Positions 35,255 through 44,784 of a stretch of DNA of 64,000 bases are shown piece after piece. Positions within the stretch are counted from its first letter, which is position 1; every line of letters begins with the position of its first letter. Below the pieces are notes generated by a model. That model was not told the DNA's origin, searched no databases, and saw nothing but the letters and a program-made list of their open reading frames with translations. A program made the translations under genes and the position numbers. Source of the stretch: an uncultured Verrucomicrobiota bacterium (GTDB taxonomy: Bacteria > Verrucomicrobiota > Verrucomicrobiia > Methylacidiphilales > UBA1321); assembly GCA_903863295.1 (NCBI GenBank), contig CAIPBM010000106.1:31552-95551 (forward strand). The letters run 5' to 3'.

Positions 35255-36076
35255 TCACTCCAATTTCTGCCTCTCCGGCGACCAACAGGTCGTGCGTCCA
35301 CCAATAGTCGCGTGCTGGAGCTTCGCGCCAGTGCGGGGACAGATGCCGCCTTTTTCCCAGCGATGATTGAAGAGCCAACTATCAGGCGGATCGGACCAGT
35401 CCTTGGCGATGACCCGCATCGCCTCACGGCAGACGGTCCGGATTTCGCGATAGAGCGTCTTCACATGCGCGGTATCAAGCGAACCGGCAGCCTGTCTTGG
35501 ATGGATGGCCGCCCGCCAGAGGATTTCATCCGCCATCCAGTTGCCGATCCCGGGAAAGCGTTCCTGCATGAGCAGCACGGCCTTGAGCGGTGCACGTCCG
35601 CGACGGCGGAGAAAATCGGCCAACATTTTGACCGTGAATTCCTTCGAGAGAAGATCCGGCGGCAGCTTGGCCCACCAGGCGGGTGCGTCCATTCCTTCGC
35701 TAAAGAGAATGCGACCGAAGAGTCGTGCGTCCTCAAAGACGAGCGAGTGTTTGGCCTGATGCAGGACGAGGTGATCATGCTTCGCGGGTTCGTAGTCGGC
35801 GGTCTCCAGCCTCAATTCGCCAGTCATGCCCAGGTGAACCCCAAGCCAGCCGCAATCCTTCGCTTTTCCCTTCCCGCCTTTGGCCACGAAAAGCATTTGT
35901 TTGCCACGCGTCTCAGATCGTTCCAGCGTGGCCCCAGTCAAGTATCGCACCAAATGTGCCGTATCCGTGCCGCGAAAAACGCGGGCTTTTGGGTGAATCA
36001 GCATGCGGTCGATCCTTTGGCCTAGGCCGGGATTCCACTGCTTACAAAAATAGGCGACTTCAGCCAGTTCGGGCAT
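35255..36076 (-). CDS. Fpg/Nei-family DNA glycosylase with degenerate zinc finger
   Basis: A 273-residue base-excision repair enzyme. The N-terminus MPELAEV provides the catalytic Pro2 and Glu3, and Lys59 (TRGKQMLF) is the expected conserved lysine. The H2TH domain appears around LKAVLLMQERFPGIGNWMADEILWRA. The C-terminal finger, normally four cysteines, keeps only Cys246 and Cys264: the partner positions are Thr249 (ICPRTG) and Pro267 (CWSPERQ). The finger arginine (GGRTT, Arg261) is retained. This resembles the zincless finger of eukaryotic NEIL1. Substrate (8-oxoguanine versus oxidised pyrimidines) is not clear. It is divergent from pyrD with 68 bp between them. Confidence 0.88.
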   Translation of the reverse strand: MPELAEVAYFCKQWNPGLGQRIDRMLIHPKARVFRGTDTAHLVRYLTGATLERSETRGKQMLFVAKGGKGKAKDCGWLGVHLGMTGELRLETADYEPAKHDHLVLHQAKHSLVFEDARLFGRILFSEGMDAPAWWAKLPPDLLSKEFTVKMLADFLRRRGRAPLKAVLLMQERFPGIGNWMADEILWRAAIHPRQAAGSLDTAHVKTLYREIRTVCREAMRVIAKDWSDPPDSWLFNHRWEKGGICPRTGAKLQHATIGGRTTCWSPERQKLE

Positions 36077-36144
36077 GGCTCTTCACCATGCCCCTGAAAC
36101 CGGGTTTGCACAAGATGGCACGTGCACCTTACAGTGACGCCAAC

Positions 36145-37149
36145 ATGCTTTATCGCAGCGTCGCCCGCCCCCTCCTTTTTTGTTTGCCGCCCGAATGGGT
36201 GCATCACGCCTCCATGACGGCGCTGACGCACACCCCGATGGCCGCCGTCATGGAGCCGTGGGCGCGGCGCGATTTTCCCTCGCTGGAGAAGAAGCTCTTC
36301 GGGCTCACCTTCCCCAACCCCATCGGTTTGGCTGCGGGCTTCGACAAAAATGCGGATGGCGTCACGGTCTGGCCTCGCCTCGGCTTCGGGTTCATGGAAC
36401 TCGGTACCATCACGCCGCGCCCCCAACCGGGCAATCCGAAGCCACGGGTGTTCCGGCTTCCCGTGCAACAGGGGCTGATCAACCGGCTCGGATTTCCGAA
36501 TATCGGTGCGGAGGAGGTCGCGCGACGGCTGGAAAAGATCAAGGCCTCCGGACGTTGGCCGCGCGTCCCCGTCGGCATGAATATCGGCAAGAACAAGGAC
36601 ACCTCGCTGGAGGAAGCGGGCCGCGATTACGTTGCCTGTTTTCGCGCCACGCGCGATCTGGCCGATTACTTTGTCGTCAATGTAAGTTCGCCCAATACGC
36701 CGGGCCTGCGCCAGCTCCAATCCGGACAGTTTCTCGATTCGATTCTTGGACCATTGCGCGATGAAGACCCGGACGGCAAGCACCCACTCCTGATCAAGAT
36801 CGCCCCCGATTTGGCTGAAGAAGACCTCGTCAATATCGTGACGGCGGTGGAAAAATACCGGCTGGCGGGCATCGTCGCGACCAACACAACCATCGATAAG
36901 ATGGGGCTTCCTTTGCAGGAGCAGGGAGGCGTCAGTGGTCGGCCGCTCACCCAGCGCAGCACGGAAATCATCCGCGCCGTGCATCGCCTCACGGATGGTC
37001 GGGTGCCGATCATCGGCGTGGGGGGCATTTTCAACGCGGACGATGCGCGCGAGAAATTTGCGGCGGGAGCGAGCCTGCTGCAGCTCTATACCGGCTTTGT
37101 CTACGAGGGGCCGCTCGTTGTGCGGAAGATTTGCTCCGGTCTGTCATAG
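36145..37149 (+). CDS. pyrD: Dihydroorotate dehydrogenase (quinone), class 2
   Basis: A 334-residue FMN flavoprotein oxidising dihydroorotate to orotate with membrane quinone as acceptor, the fourth step of pyrimidine synthesis. The start at 36145 (MLYRSVARPLLFCLPPEWVHH) gives the amphipathic membrane-binding helices typical of class 2 and a length matching E. coli PyrD (336). A longer frame upstream overlaps the divergent glycosylase and is not used. Catalytic Ser is in VVNVSSPNTPGLRQLQ; the FMN site includes GLAAGFDKNADG, IVATNTTI and IIGVGGIFNADDA. It is the only pyrimidine gene here, and a pseudopilin cassette follows after 98 bp. Confidence 0.95.
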   Translation: MLYRSVARPLLFCLPPEWVHHASMTALTHTPMAAVMEPWARRDFPSLEKKLFGLTFPNPIGLAAGFDKNADGVTVWPRLGFGFMELGTITPRPQPGNPKPRVFRLPVQQGLINRLGFPNIGAEEVARRLEKIKASGRWPRVPVGMNIGKNKDTSLEEAGRDYVACFRATRDLADYFVVNVSSPNTPGLRQLQSGQFLDSILGPLRDEDPDGKHPLLIKIAPDLAEEDLVNIVTAVEKYRLAGIVATNTTIDKMGLPLQEQGGVSGRPLTQRSTEIIRAVHRLTDGRVPIIGVGGIFNADDAREKFAAGASLLQLYTGFVYEGPLVVRKICSGLS

Positions 37150-37247
37150 AATTGTTGCCCAAAAGGCTTAGAAATGAAGAGTGACGGCATAATATAAGCT
37201 TTCACTAAACATCTCAATTTCTGGGTCTATTGTCCGAATCTGCCTAT

Positions 37248-37655
37248 ATGTCTCTTCCCCGCTTCCCCCTCAGAAATTGCCCCAGCCGTGGAGGCTTTAG
37301 CTTGGTCGAGGCAACGATATCGCTCGGGCTCATGAGCTTCGGCTTGCTTACGCTGGTTCCCTTGCTCGCCGTTGGACTGAAGGCGGCTCGAGTGGCCAAA
37401 AATGACCAGGATTCCGCTCAAATCGTCCAGACTTTGGTGGAGAAAGCCAAGCAAGGCACACTGGCCTCCGGTTCAACTCCGTTCGATGAGCAGGGGAATG
37501 CTTGCGTTGCCTCTCAAGCGGCCTTCACGGCTGCGGCATCCATCGCCCCTGTCACCGGAAATACTTCCGTCACCCGATTGACCCTCGTCATCACACCCCG
37601 AGGTGCACCCGATCACGCGCGAACCTATGTGGTCGTTTTCGCGCCTTCGTCCTGA
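37248..37655 (+). CDS. Prepilin-like protein, Verru_Chthon cassette protein B-like
   Basis: A 135-residue type IV prepilin-like protein. After a short basic leader the cleavage and methylation motif reads RGGFSLVEATISLGL, followed by a single hydrophobic helix (to about residue 50) and a small globular part. A TTG at 37230 would add six residues; the ATG at 37248 is preferred. The three-gene context with a prepilin-like C protein and a very large A protein matches the Verru_Chthon cassette described from Verrucomicrobium and Chthoniobacter genomes. Its coding end overlaps the next gene by 29 bp. A pilus-like or secretion function is inferred from the prepilin motif. Confidence 0.75.
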   Translation: MSLPRFPLRNCPSRGGFSLVEATISLGLMSFGLLTLVPLLAVGLKAARVAKNDQDSAQIVQTLVEKAKQGTLASGSTPFDEQGNACVASQAAFTAAASIAPVTGNTSVTRLTLVITPRGAPDHARTYVVVFAPSS

Positions 37656-38655
37656 CGGGCGATCCACTTCCACGCAGGGGCTAACCGTGATCGAAGTGGT
37701 CATCACTTTGGCGATCGTGATCATGGTGATGGTCATCGTGCTGCAAGGGGTCACGGCCGTGGAACAATCGTGGAAGTCTACTGCCACGAGCTCCTTCACG
37801 GAGGCAGAATCCGGTTTCGAAAGCATGGCGCGCAACCTGGCGTCTGCGACCCTGGAACCGTATTGGGACTATGCGGATAGCAGTGGAGCTTTCCGGACCA
37901 ACTCGACCTCCACGTTTACCCCGGATCACCTGGCCCGGCGCTCCGATCTCGACTTCGTTTGCGGACCGGGTAATGGCACGAATGGCTTGCTTGCGGGCAG
38001 CGGACGCATCACTTCCGGCAGCGCGGTTTTCTTTATGCAGCCCGCAGGCTACAGTCAGACACTGGCCAACACGGGAATGGAGCGACTGCTCAACGCCAGA
38101 GGGTACTTCGTGGAATTTGGGGATGACAGCGATGTCCCTTCCTTTTTTCCGGCGACCTCCCACCGGTGGCGTTGGCGCCTGAAAGAAGTGCGGCAGGAGG
38201 CGGAAGCGCTCCAGGTCTTCACAGTGTCGAAATCTTCAGACTGGATGGGAAAATTGGTTGCTCCCGGAGCAATCACATCCGTTGTCGCCGATAATGTGAT
38301 CTTGCTCATCGTCTTGCCGGAGAGAAGCGCGTCCGACTCCGGAACGCCGCTGGCCCAAGATTTTCGCTACGACTCCCGCGACGACGGTAATCCGCTGACC
38401 CGGCACCAGTTGCCTCCACGACTCCGTCTTGTGCTGATGGCGATGGATGAAGCGTCCGCGCAAATCCTGGCACAGCAGAACGGCTCGAATCCTCCCGGGC
38501 TAGTCGCGGCAAATCTGTTCCAGCAAGCTAGCTCGCTGGATACGGATCTGGTCACCCTTGACGCCACGCTGACTGCGCAGAAAATAAGGCATCGCCTGTT
38601 TCAGAGGGAAATCCTGCTGAACGGCGCGGCATGGTCGAACACGACATCCCAGTAG
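37627..38655 (+). CDS. Prepilin-like protein, Verru_Chthon cassette protein C-like
   Basis: A 342-residue protein with a prepilin-type N-terminus: QGLTVIEVVITLAIVIMVMVIVLQ, including the Glu five residues after the cleaved glycine. A globular domain follows with LDFVCGPGNG, FFMQPAGY and LLNARGYFVEFGDDSDVPSFFP. The late section LPPRLRLVLMAMDEASAQILAQQNG resembles the minor pseudopilin GspJ/C-protein style C-terminus. An upstream GTG at 37603 is possible; either start overlaps the B gene, so translation is probably coupled. It would be processed by a prepilin peptidase, which is not encoded here. Confidence 0.75.
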   Translation: MWSFSRLRPDGRSTSTQGLTVIEVVITLAIVIMVMVIVLQGVTAVEQSWKSTATSSFTEAESGFESMARNLASATLEPYWDYADSSGAFRTNSTSTFTPDHLARRSDLDFVCGPGNGTNGLLAGSGRITSGSAVFFMQPAGYSQTLANTGMERLLNARGYFVEFGDDSDVPSFFPATSHRWRWRLKEVRQEAEALQVFTVSKSSDWMGKLVAPGAITSVVADNVILLIVLPERSASDSGTPLAQDFRYDSRDDGNPLTRHQLPPRLRLVLMAMDEASAQILAQQNGSNPPGLVAANLFQQASSLDTDLVTLDATLTAQKIRHRLFQREILLNGAAWSNTTSQ

Positions 38656-38660
38656 AGTTT

Positions 38661-41600
38661 ATGCTTCGTCGCAATCCCCCGTTCAGGCAGGCATGCACTG
38701 GATCGACCTTGGTGGTCGTGCTGGCGGCATTGACTCTGGTCATGCTCCTCATGGTGGCTCTGCTGCAATCCACGTTGTTTCAGGCGAGGGATTCCCAAAA
38801 CGCGCTGGTGCTGGCGCAGGAAAAGATGCTGGCCGATTCAGCGGTGGCGCTGGTCATCGGTCAGATTCAGCAGGCCTCGACCCAGAGCAACCAGTGTTGG
38901 ATTTCACAACCGGGTCTTTTGCGGACGTACGCCATATCCGCCACGCGCAAACCGAGCACGTGCTACAAACTCTATTCCGCCGCACAGATGACCGATACCA
39001 GCGGGACGCTCAATTTTTTGACCAATGACACTCCCAGCGATTGGAATTCCACGGCGAATCAAAACGCCTACACGGACCTGAATTCACCCGCGGTGACCTC
39101 GTCCCGGCAGACGATCTATCCCATCCTCGATCCGGCCGCGACGAACAGCGTGACAGGGGTCAGTGTTGATGGCGGCCACGACGTTTCGATGCCCGTGGCC
39201 TGGCTCTATCAGCTACAAGATGGAACGCTTGGTCCGGCCAGTAACGGCACCAAGTCGAACCCCATTGTTGCGCGGATCGCGTTTTGGACGGACGACGAGA
39301 CCTGCAAGATCAACATCAACACCGCCGGGTATGGCACGGGTTGGAATTCTCCGCATCTCAACTCAACCGATGATGTCATGTGGAGCACGAACCAACCAGC
39401 CAGCGGTCTCTATTCGTCTTATCCGGGACATCCCGCAACGACATCTCTCGGCATCGCGTTTGGCACCAGTTCCTATTCGCCGCAGCAACTGTTGGGCTTG
39501 ACCCCGCGCTATGCCCCGGATGGTTCGCTGAAGGCGGACCGGCTCTACAATTCGCTCGATGAGCTTTGCTTTAGCTCCAGTCTCACGACGGATAATCAAC
39601 GTCAAACCAATATCATTACTCCAGGCCAAATTGAAGTCTCCCGCTTTGTCCTGACCGCCCATAGCCAATCGCCCGAGACGACGCTTTTGGGCGAGCCCAG
39701 GATCGCCATCTGGCCGGTCTCCGATGCTCCGTCAGATACCACGCGTACCACGGCGACGGACCGCGCGGTGATTAGCGATGCGACCATCGGATCGCGTAGC
39801 TACTACTTTCAGCGGCACAACGCCCTCAGCGCGACAGACGATCTCGATACCAACATCGTGCCCTCCAACGCCCAACTCTTTAATGAGCTTCTCTCGCGCG
39901 GCAACACCTTGCTCCCCGGTTACGGCACCTGCTTCACCCAGAAGTATACCGGAGCGACCTGGCCGCAACTCATGCTGGAGATCGCCGACTTCATCCGCGG
40001 CCTGAACGCGATCGATCCCAGCCCCGCCCCATTCGTCCCATACGCAAAGAGCGACCCAGCCACTGGCCTCGGTCGTGGCTTCATCGTTCCCCTGAGCTGG
40101 ACTTACGCTTCAGGTTCCGGTCCGGTGACGTTGCGCGGGCTGGGCCGCTGCCCCACGCTATCCAGTTTGACCCTCGTTTTTTATGTGTGCGGTTTCGGTT
40201 TCAAGGATGGCTCGGTAATCGATTTTACCGGCATGTCAAATGTTGATGCTGTCGCCAAATGGAACAATTATTTTCTGCCCGGCTCGTCGCAGTGGAAAAA
40301 TGTTTCCAGCGAATTAGTTCGCTGCTTTGTCGTCCCGTGCACGTTCCAGCCCGGCTGCGCTTACCCGGAGGTCAATGACGATTGCGACATTCAAATCCAG
40401 GGCCTCGACCAGATCAAGGTCACCTGCGGTTCCAATTCAGGTAATTTTGGATTTCAGGCGACGACGACTTCGCCCCTTCTGGGGTACCCCTTGCAAGTCC
40501 TTAAACCTGACCGTGCGTGGGGAGGCAACGAGGGCCCGGTTACCTGGCGTGCCACCGGCGATGCGCTCGCCAATAATCAGACGGTGACCTATCCCTTCAC
40601 CGGAACCAATTACCTCGTGGTTCCGATGGTTGCCAATGCCACCGCATCCCAACTTGATCCCAAGACTGGAGGCTCGACGTGGCCTCCGATCAATCAGCCG
40701 TTTAGTTTCGCTGCCGTTCATGGCTTGACCGTGTTGATTCGCGATGGCAGCGGCCACGCCTTGCAAACCCTAGCACTCAATCTTCCGGCCTTTACCGTTT
40801 CCAACCACGCTCCGTCGATCAATGGTGAATGTGATCACGCCGACGACCCCAACCCCGCGAATGCGAACACTGGCTGGACGAATAGCGCGACGACCGTGTT
40901 GCCCTGCTATTACATGAATCTGCAAAACCGGTTGCTCGCCACGCAAAATAACCGTCCTCTCCTTATTCAGCCTGGCGATGTCACACGAACCCTTGAAGCC
41001 AATGACGCCCGCGTGATCAGCGCCCTGAACAGTATCCCTGGCGCGACCAATACTCCTTCCGCTCTTTTTCAGTCTGGCGCGAATTATATTTCGAGCGCTT
41101 CGCAGTCGCATAATTTGAGCTTCGCGGATGGCACCAGCGTTCTCGGTTCGTTTGGGCCGACGCGCCTGGTCAAAAATGTCCAGTATTCCACGGCAACCAA
41201 TAGCTTGATCTGCATCAATTGGAGGGACGGGAAAACTCCGATGACCAACTTCTGGTACACCGTCGCACCGGGCAGTGCGCCCAGCACCGCGAACGGAGTG
41301 ACCATGGCTCCCGTCCAGGTCATCAACGGAGACTGGGATACCGGGCCGGGTCTTGCTCCTGATGGCGCACTTATCAATCTTCCCGATGCGGGAACCACGC
41401 TCGCGCCATCTACGGCTTACTTTTCTCTGTCTGGAGGACAAACGAACGCTCCAACGCAACGTACACCCAATGCGCTGGTGCCATCCCCCGTAGTCTTCGG
41501 CTCGCTCCCTGCGGGCGTCGATCCGCTCAACCCGGTGCAATCGGAACCATGGCGCACGCTTCTCTTCTGTCCCTATCCTGCATCGGCGACTAATTCGGCT

Positions 41601-42365
41601 CCCTATAATAACGGTCATCCTGGTGCGGTCAGTCCGCCGGATCACCTCATTCTCGATAATTTCTGGATGCCGACCGTGGAGCCTTATCCCATCAGCAGTC
41701 GCATGACGACGGTGGGCAAAATCAATCTCAACGATCAGATTGCGCCTTTCACCTGGATTCATCGTAATACCGCACTCCATGCGCTCTTAACCAATCTGCG
41801 TATCCCGGCCATTCCTGCCCCGCTTCCTTCAATTACCACGCTCTACAAATCACCCGGCAGCCCCATTCCCTCGATCTGGAAGCCTGTTGATGAGGACGCG
41901 ACCATTGTTCAGGAGGAGAATAAGTTCGCCACCAACAGCGTCGATGCCTACCTGAGCGAAAGCGAAATTTGTACCGTGCCTTTGGTGCCACAAGGCCTGA
42001 ATGCAGCTTCAACGAATGCCGCTGATGTGCAAACCGCGCTTTATACTTTTTGGAATAACAACTACAGCGCAGGTCACCTGACCGGCGACAACCTCCGCGA
42101 GCTTCCCTACGCCGAGCTCTACAGTCGTCTGACGACCCGCTCGAATTCCTATACGGTGCATGTCCGCGTGCAGGTGCTCCAGAAGCTGGCGCATGATCCC
42201 AATCAAAATGTGTGGAATGAAGGCACGGATCTCATTTTGGGCGATTGGCGTGGTTCGTATGAAATTGAGCGCTATCTCGATCCGGCTGCCCCGACGCCAG
42301 TCCTGGGACAGCCGCTTCGGTCATACAAATTCCGCATTGTCAGCGCCCGGCAATTTGCACCGTGA
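38661..42365 (+). CDS. Very large Verru_Chthon cassette protein A-like protein
   Basis: A 1234-residue protein. The N-terminus has a short basic leader and one hydrophobic helix (STLVVVLAALTLVMLLMVALL), then an almost entirely extracytoplasmic body rich in Asn, Thr, Ser and Pro, as expected of an exported or surface structure. Part of the body resembles GspK-like minor pseudopilins: RIAFWTDDETCKININTAG, an ExxKxNxN-type motif common in the A proteins. The stop of the C gene is 5 bp upstream; an ATG at 38631 overlapping it is also possible. No repeats or catalytic motifs were seen. Function is unknown; it may be the tip or scaffold of a pilus-like assembly. Confidence 0.7.
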   Translation: MLRRNPPFRQACTGSTLVVVLAALTLVMLLMVALLQSTLFQARDSQNALVLAQEKMLADSAVALVIGQIQQASTQSNQCWISQPGLLRTYAISATRKPSTCYKLYSAAQMTDTSGTLNFLTNDTPSDWNSTANQNAYTDLNSPAVTSSRQTIYPILDPAATNSVTGVSVDGGHDVSMPVAWLYQLQDGTLGPASNGTKSNPIVARIAFWTDDETCKININTAGYGTGWNSPHLNSTDDVMWSTNQPASGLYSSYPGHPATTSLGIAFGTSSYSPQQLLGLTPRYAPDGSLKADRLYNSLDELCFSSSLTTDNQRQTNIITPGQIEVSRFVLTAHSQSPETTLLGEPRIAIWPVSDAPSDTTRTTATDRAVISDATIGSRSYYFQRHNALSATDDLDTNIVPSNAQLFNELLSRGNTLLPGYGTCFTQKYTGATWPQLMLEIADFIRGLNAIDPSPAPFVPYAKSDPATGLGRGFIVPLSWTYASGSGPVTLRGLGRCPTLSSLTLVFYVCGFGFKDGSVIDFTGMSNVDAVAKWNNYFLPGSSQWKNVSSELVRCFVVPCTFQPGCAYPEVNDDCDIQIQGLDQIKVTCGSNSGNFGFQATTTSPLLGYPLQVLKPDRAWGGNEGPVTWRATGDALANNQTVTYPFTGTNYLVVPMVANATASQLDPKTGGSTWPPINQPFSFAAVHGLTVLIRDGSGHALQTLALNLPAFTVSNHAPSINGECDHADDPNPANANTGWTNSATTVLPCYYMNLQNRLLATQNNRPLLIQPGDVTRTLEANDARVISALNSIPGATNTPSALFQSGANYISSASQSHNLSFADGTSVLGSFGPTRLVKNVQYSTATNSLICINWRDGKTPMTNFWYTVAPGSAPSTANGVTMAPVQVINGDWDTGPGLAPDGALINLPDAGTTLAPSTAYFSLSGGQTNAPTQRTPNALVPSPVVFGSLPAGVDPLNPVQSEPWRTLLFCPYPASATNSAPYNNGHPGAVSPPDHLILDNFWMPTVEPYPISSRMTTVGKINLNDQIAPFTWIHRNTALHALLTNLRIPAIPAPLPSITTLYKSPGSPIPSIWKPVDEDATIVQEENKFATNSVDAYLSESEICTVPLVPQGLNAASTNAADVQTALYTFWNNNYSAGHLTGDNLRELPYAELYSRLTTRSNSYTVHVRVQVLQKLAHDPNQNVWNEGTDLILGDWRGSYEIERYLDPAAPTPVLGQPLRSYKFRIVSARQFAP

Positions 42366-42414
42366 GCTCTCATCTCTTGTGTCCTCGGCGCGCTTTTATG
42401 GCTATAGTTGAGTA

Positions 42415-44385
42415 ATGACCGGTTTTGAAGCGCTGCAACAACTTCGCCTTCCGGATGCCTGGCAGGCGGAGGCGATCCGCGCGCTCACCGCCGGCGATGA
42501 TGTGATTGTCCAGGCCCCGACCGGCGCGGGCAAGACCTTCGTCTTCGAGCAATATTTCCAGCAACGACGCGGACCGGGCCAGGTGATCTTCACCGTGCCG
42601 ACGCGCGCGCTGGCCAACGACAAATTCGCCGAGTGGAACCGGCGTGGCTGGCGCGTTGGCATCACCACGGGTGATCTTTCGCACGATCCTGAGGCACCCT
42701 TAATCGTCGCGACCCTGGAAGCACAGCAAACGCCGTCCCGTGCCGCGCTTTACGTCATCGACGAATACCAGTGGCTGGCTGACCCACTCCGCGGCAATCA
42801 CTACGAGGGCACGATCCTGTCCTTGCCTGCGCGGACGCAACTTCTCCTCCTCAGCGGTAGCGTGGCCAATCCCGGTGTGGTGCGCGACTGGCTCCTGCGA
42901 CTGCAACGTGGCCGCAACGTGACGATGATTGAACAGCGCGAGCGGCCGGTGCCACTCGATGAAGTTGAGATCGATTCGATGGCTCGCAACGTACCCGAGG
43001 CCATCACCGGCTACTGGACGCGGCGGCTGGCCGGAGCCTTGCGTGAAGACCTGGGCCCGATTCTCGTCTTCGCCCCACATCGGCGCGAGGCGGAGAAAAT
43101 CGCCCGTGATGTCGTGGCTGGAATTCCGTGCCCGCAACCACTGCGTCTCACCCGCGACCAGGAAAATGCCGCGGGTCCCGCCTTGGCTAAGTTGCTTGGG
43201 CAGCGGGTCGCGTTTCATCATAGCGGGCTCAGTTACGTCCAGCGCGCGGGCCTGATCGAACCACTGGCCAAGTGAGGGCAACTGCGCGTGGTCGTGGCCA
43301 CGCTCGGGTTGAGCGCGGGCATCAATTTCTCGCTCCGTTCCGTACTCGTCACCGCCACGAGCTTCACGGCAGGCGGCTTTCCGCGCGAAGTTTCGCCCTC
43401 CGATCTTTTGCAGATGTTCGGACGCGCGGGACGGCGCGGGCTCGATGAGCAGGGCTACGTGCTGGTCAGTGAACGCACGCCGCGACTCGGCCAGGCGCGC
43501 GCCGGACATCTCCGTCGTTGTGCGCCGTTGCCCTGGCGTCCTTTTTTGCAGGAATTGGCAAACGGGGGACGCATCGAAGAAGTGAGCGCCGCGTTTCAAA
43601 AAAAACTCTTCACCATCGAGTCCATTCCGTTGGGGATCGAATCGACGCAGAAGTTTGCCGAACCGCTTCCCTGCGGATTGAAGACCGATGCGGGACGGGC
43701 ACGGTTGGTCCGTCGCGAGAAGGATCCCGCGCCCTTTTGCTTTACCTGCGTGCATCGTCCGGAATGTCTGCAACTCGATCCCAAGCCGACCTTGATCTGG
43801 CTTTGGAACCGGGTCGGCATTCTTGACAAGCAACTCCAGCTCACCCGGCGCGGACGCATCATGGCCTGCTTTTCCGGGCCGGAAGGTCTCGGCGTGCTCG
43901 CAGGTCTCGAGGACGAAAAATATCCGCTCCCCGACCTGATGGAAGACATCGCGAATCTCGTCGCGGGAGATCGCTTTTGCGGCACCGAACCCCGCTGGGG
44001 CGGTCGCCTCGCCCAAGCCTGCCAGAAGACGTTCAAGCGCTTCACCAGCGATGGGTTTCTCGTCGATGGCATGCCGGTTAATTACGGATCGGGCGGCGCG
44101 GAAATCGTCCGCCTCCTGCGCACCAAGAAATATGTGCCGATGGAAGGCCTACAGGAACATGTCCACCGCGGCGATGTCGACCGGTTGCTCATTGAGTGGA
44201 AAAGCCTCCTGCGCCAGGTCGCCGGTGCGGATACCAATCCAGCCTGGCCGCGCTGGACAGAATTCCAGAGCCTGTGCCGTCTTGAACTAACCCAATATGA
44301 GCGGGACAGCTTGCCCGGCCTTCCCGTCATTCCCGCCGAGCAGCAAAAGCCAATCAGTCATCGATTGTCGATGGCCTCTTACTGA
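42415..44385 (+). pseudogene. Ski2-like DEAD/DEAH helicase interrupted by an in-frame TGA
   Basis: Two reading frames in the same phase (42415-43275 and 43288-44385) make one continuous ~656-residue helicase if the TGA at 43273-43275 is read through. The first half has Walker A APTGAGKT, motif Ib-like VPTRALAND, DEYQ Walker B, and motif III SGSVAN. The second half has VVVATLGLSAGIN, QMFGRAGRRG (motif VI) and FCFTCVHRPECL, a Cys cluster. The stop falls between the helicase lobes (EPLAK-stop-GQLRVVVAT), removing motifs V and VI. Either a recent nonsense mutation or a sequencing error is most likely, since the rest of the frame is undamaged. Confidence 0.75.
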
Positions 44386-44464
44386 ATACCTATTCAAAGG
44401 AAGGTTTAATCCAGCCCGATAAGAATGGTAACCTTTTCTTGCTTGGTTTAGAAAGGTGGCATTC

Positions 44465-44641
44465 ATGAAAAGACTCGTCATTTCGAGCCTAATAGTTGTC
44501 GTGATTTATTGCGCTGCATATGGCCTGATTAGATGGCGTAAATTAGTTGTTATGAGAGATACGATTTTAAGGAGAAAGGTCTTCTGGTTCGTGAAACAGG
44601 CCCCGGATGGGACGCTCGCGATGATTGGAAGGGGCATCTAA
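44465..44641 (+). CDS. Small single-pass membrane protein
   Basis: A 58-residue predicted protein with a short basic N-terminus (MKRL), a membrane helix (VISSLIVVVIYCAAYGLI) and a basic, hydrophilic tail. It is AT-rich compared with its neighbours. A GTG at 44456 in frame would add three residues; AGAAAGG lies a little upstream. No family is recognised and nothing similar lies next to it, so whether it is translated is uncertain. Spacers of about 80 bp before and 140 bp after show no other gene. Confidence 0.35.
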   Translation: MKRLVISSLIVVVIYCAAYGLIRWRKLVVMRDTILRRKVFWFVKQAPDGTLAMIGRGI

Positions 44642-44784
44642 AAAACAGTTTAAATAAGCCCGTTTTTATTTTCTTTCGTCCGCTTGAACTAATCGAGAAT
44701 CAAATGCGTGGCTCTGTAAAACCACTTCCTTAATTTGATATTCGATCAAGGTGGAGTTTTTGTCTTTTCTCGCCAATATCAAGA

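Noticed and set aside
35725..36144. N-terminal extension of pyrD
   Set aside because: It overlaps the divergent glycosylase gene and has no resemblance to class 2 DHODH; family length fits the ATG at 36145.
43273..43275. Selenocysteine recoding of the helicase TGA
   Set aside because: No bacterial SECIS-like hairpin was seen after the TGA, and a selenocysteine is not known at this site of Ski2-like helicases.
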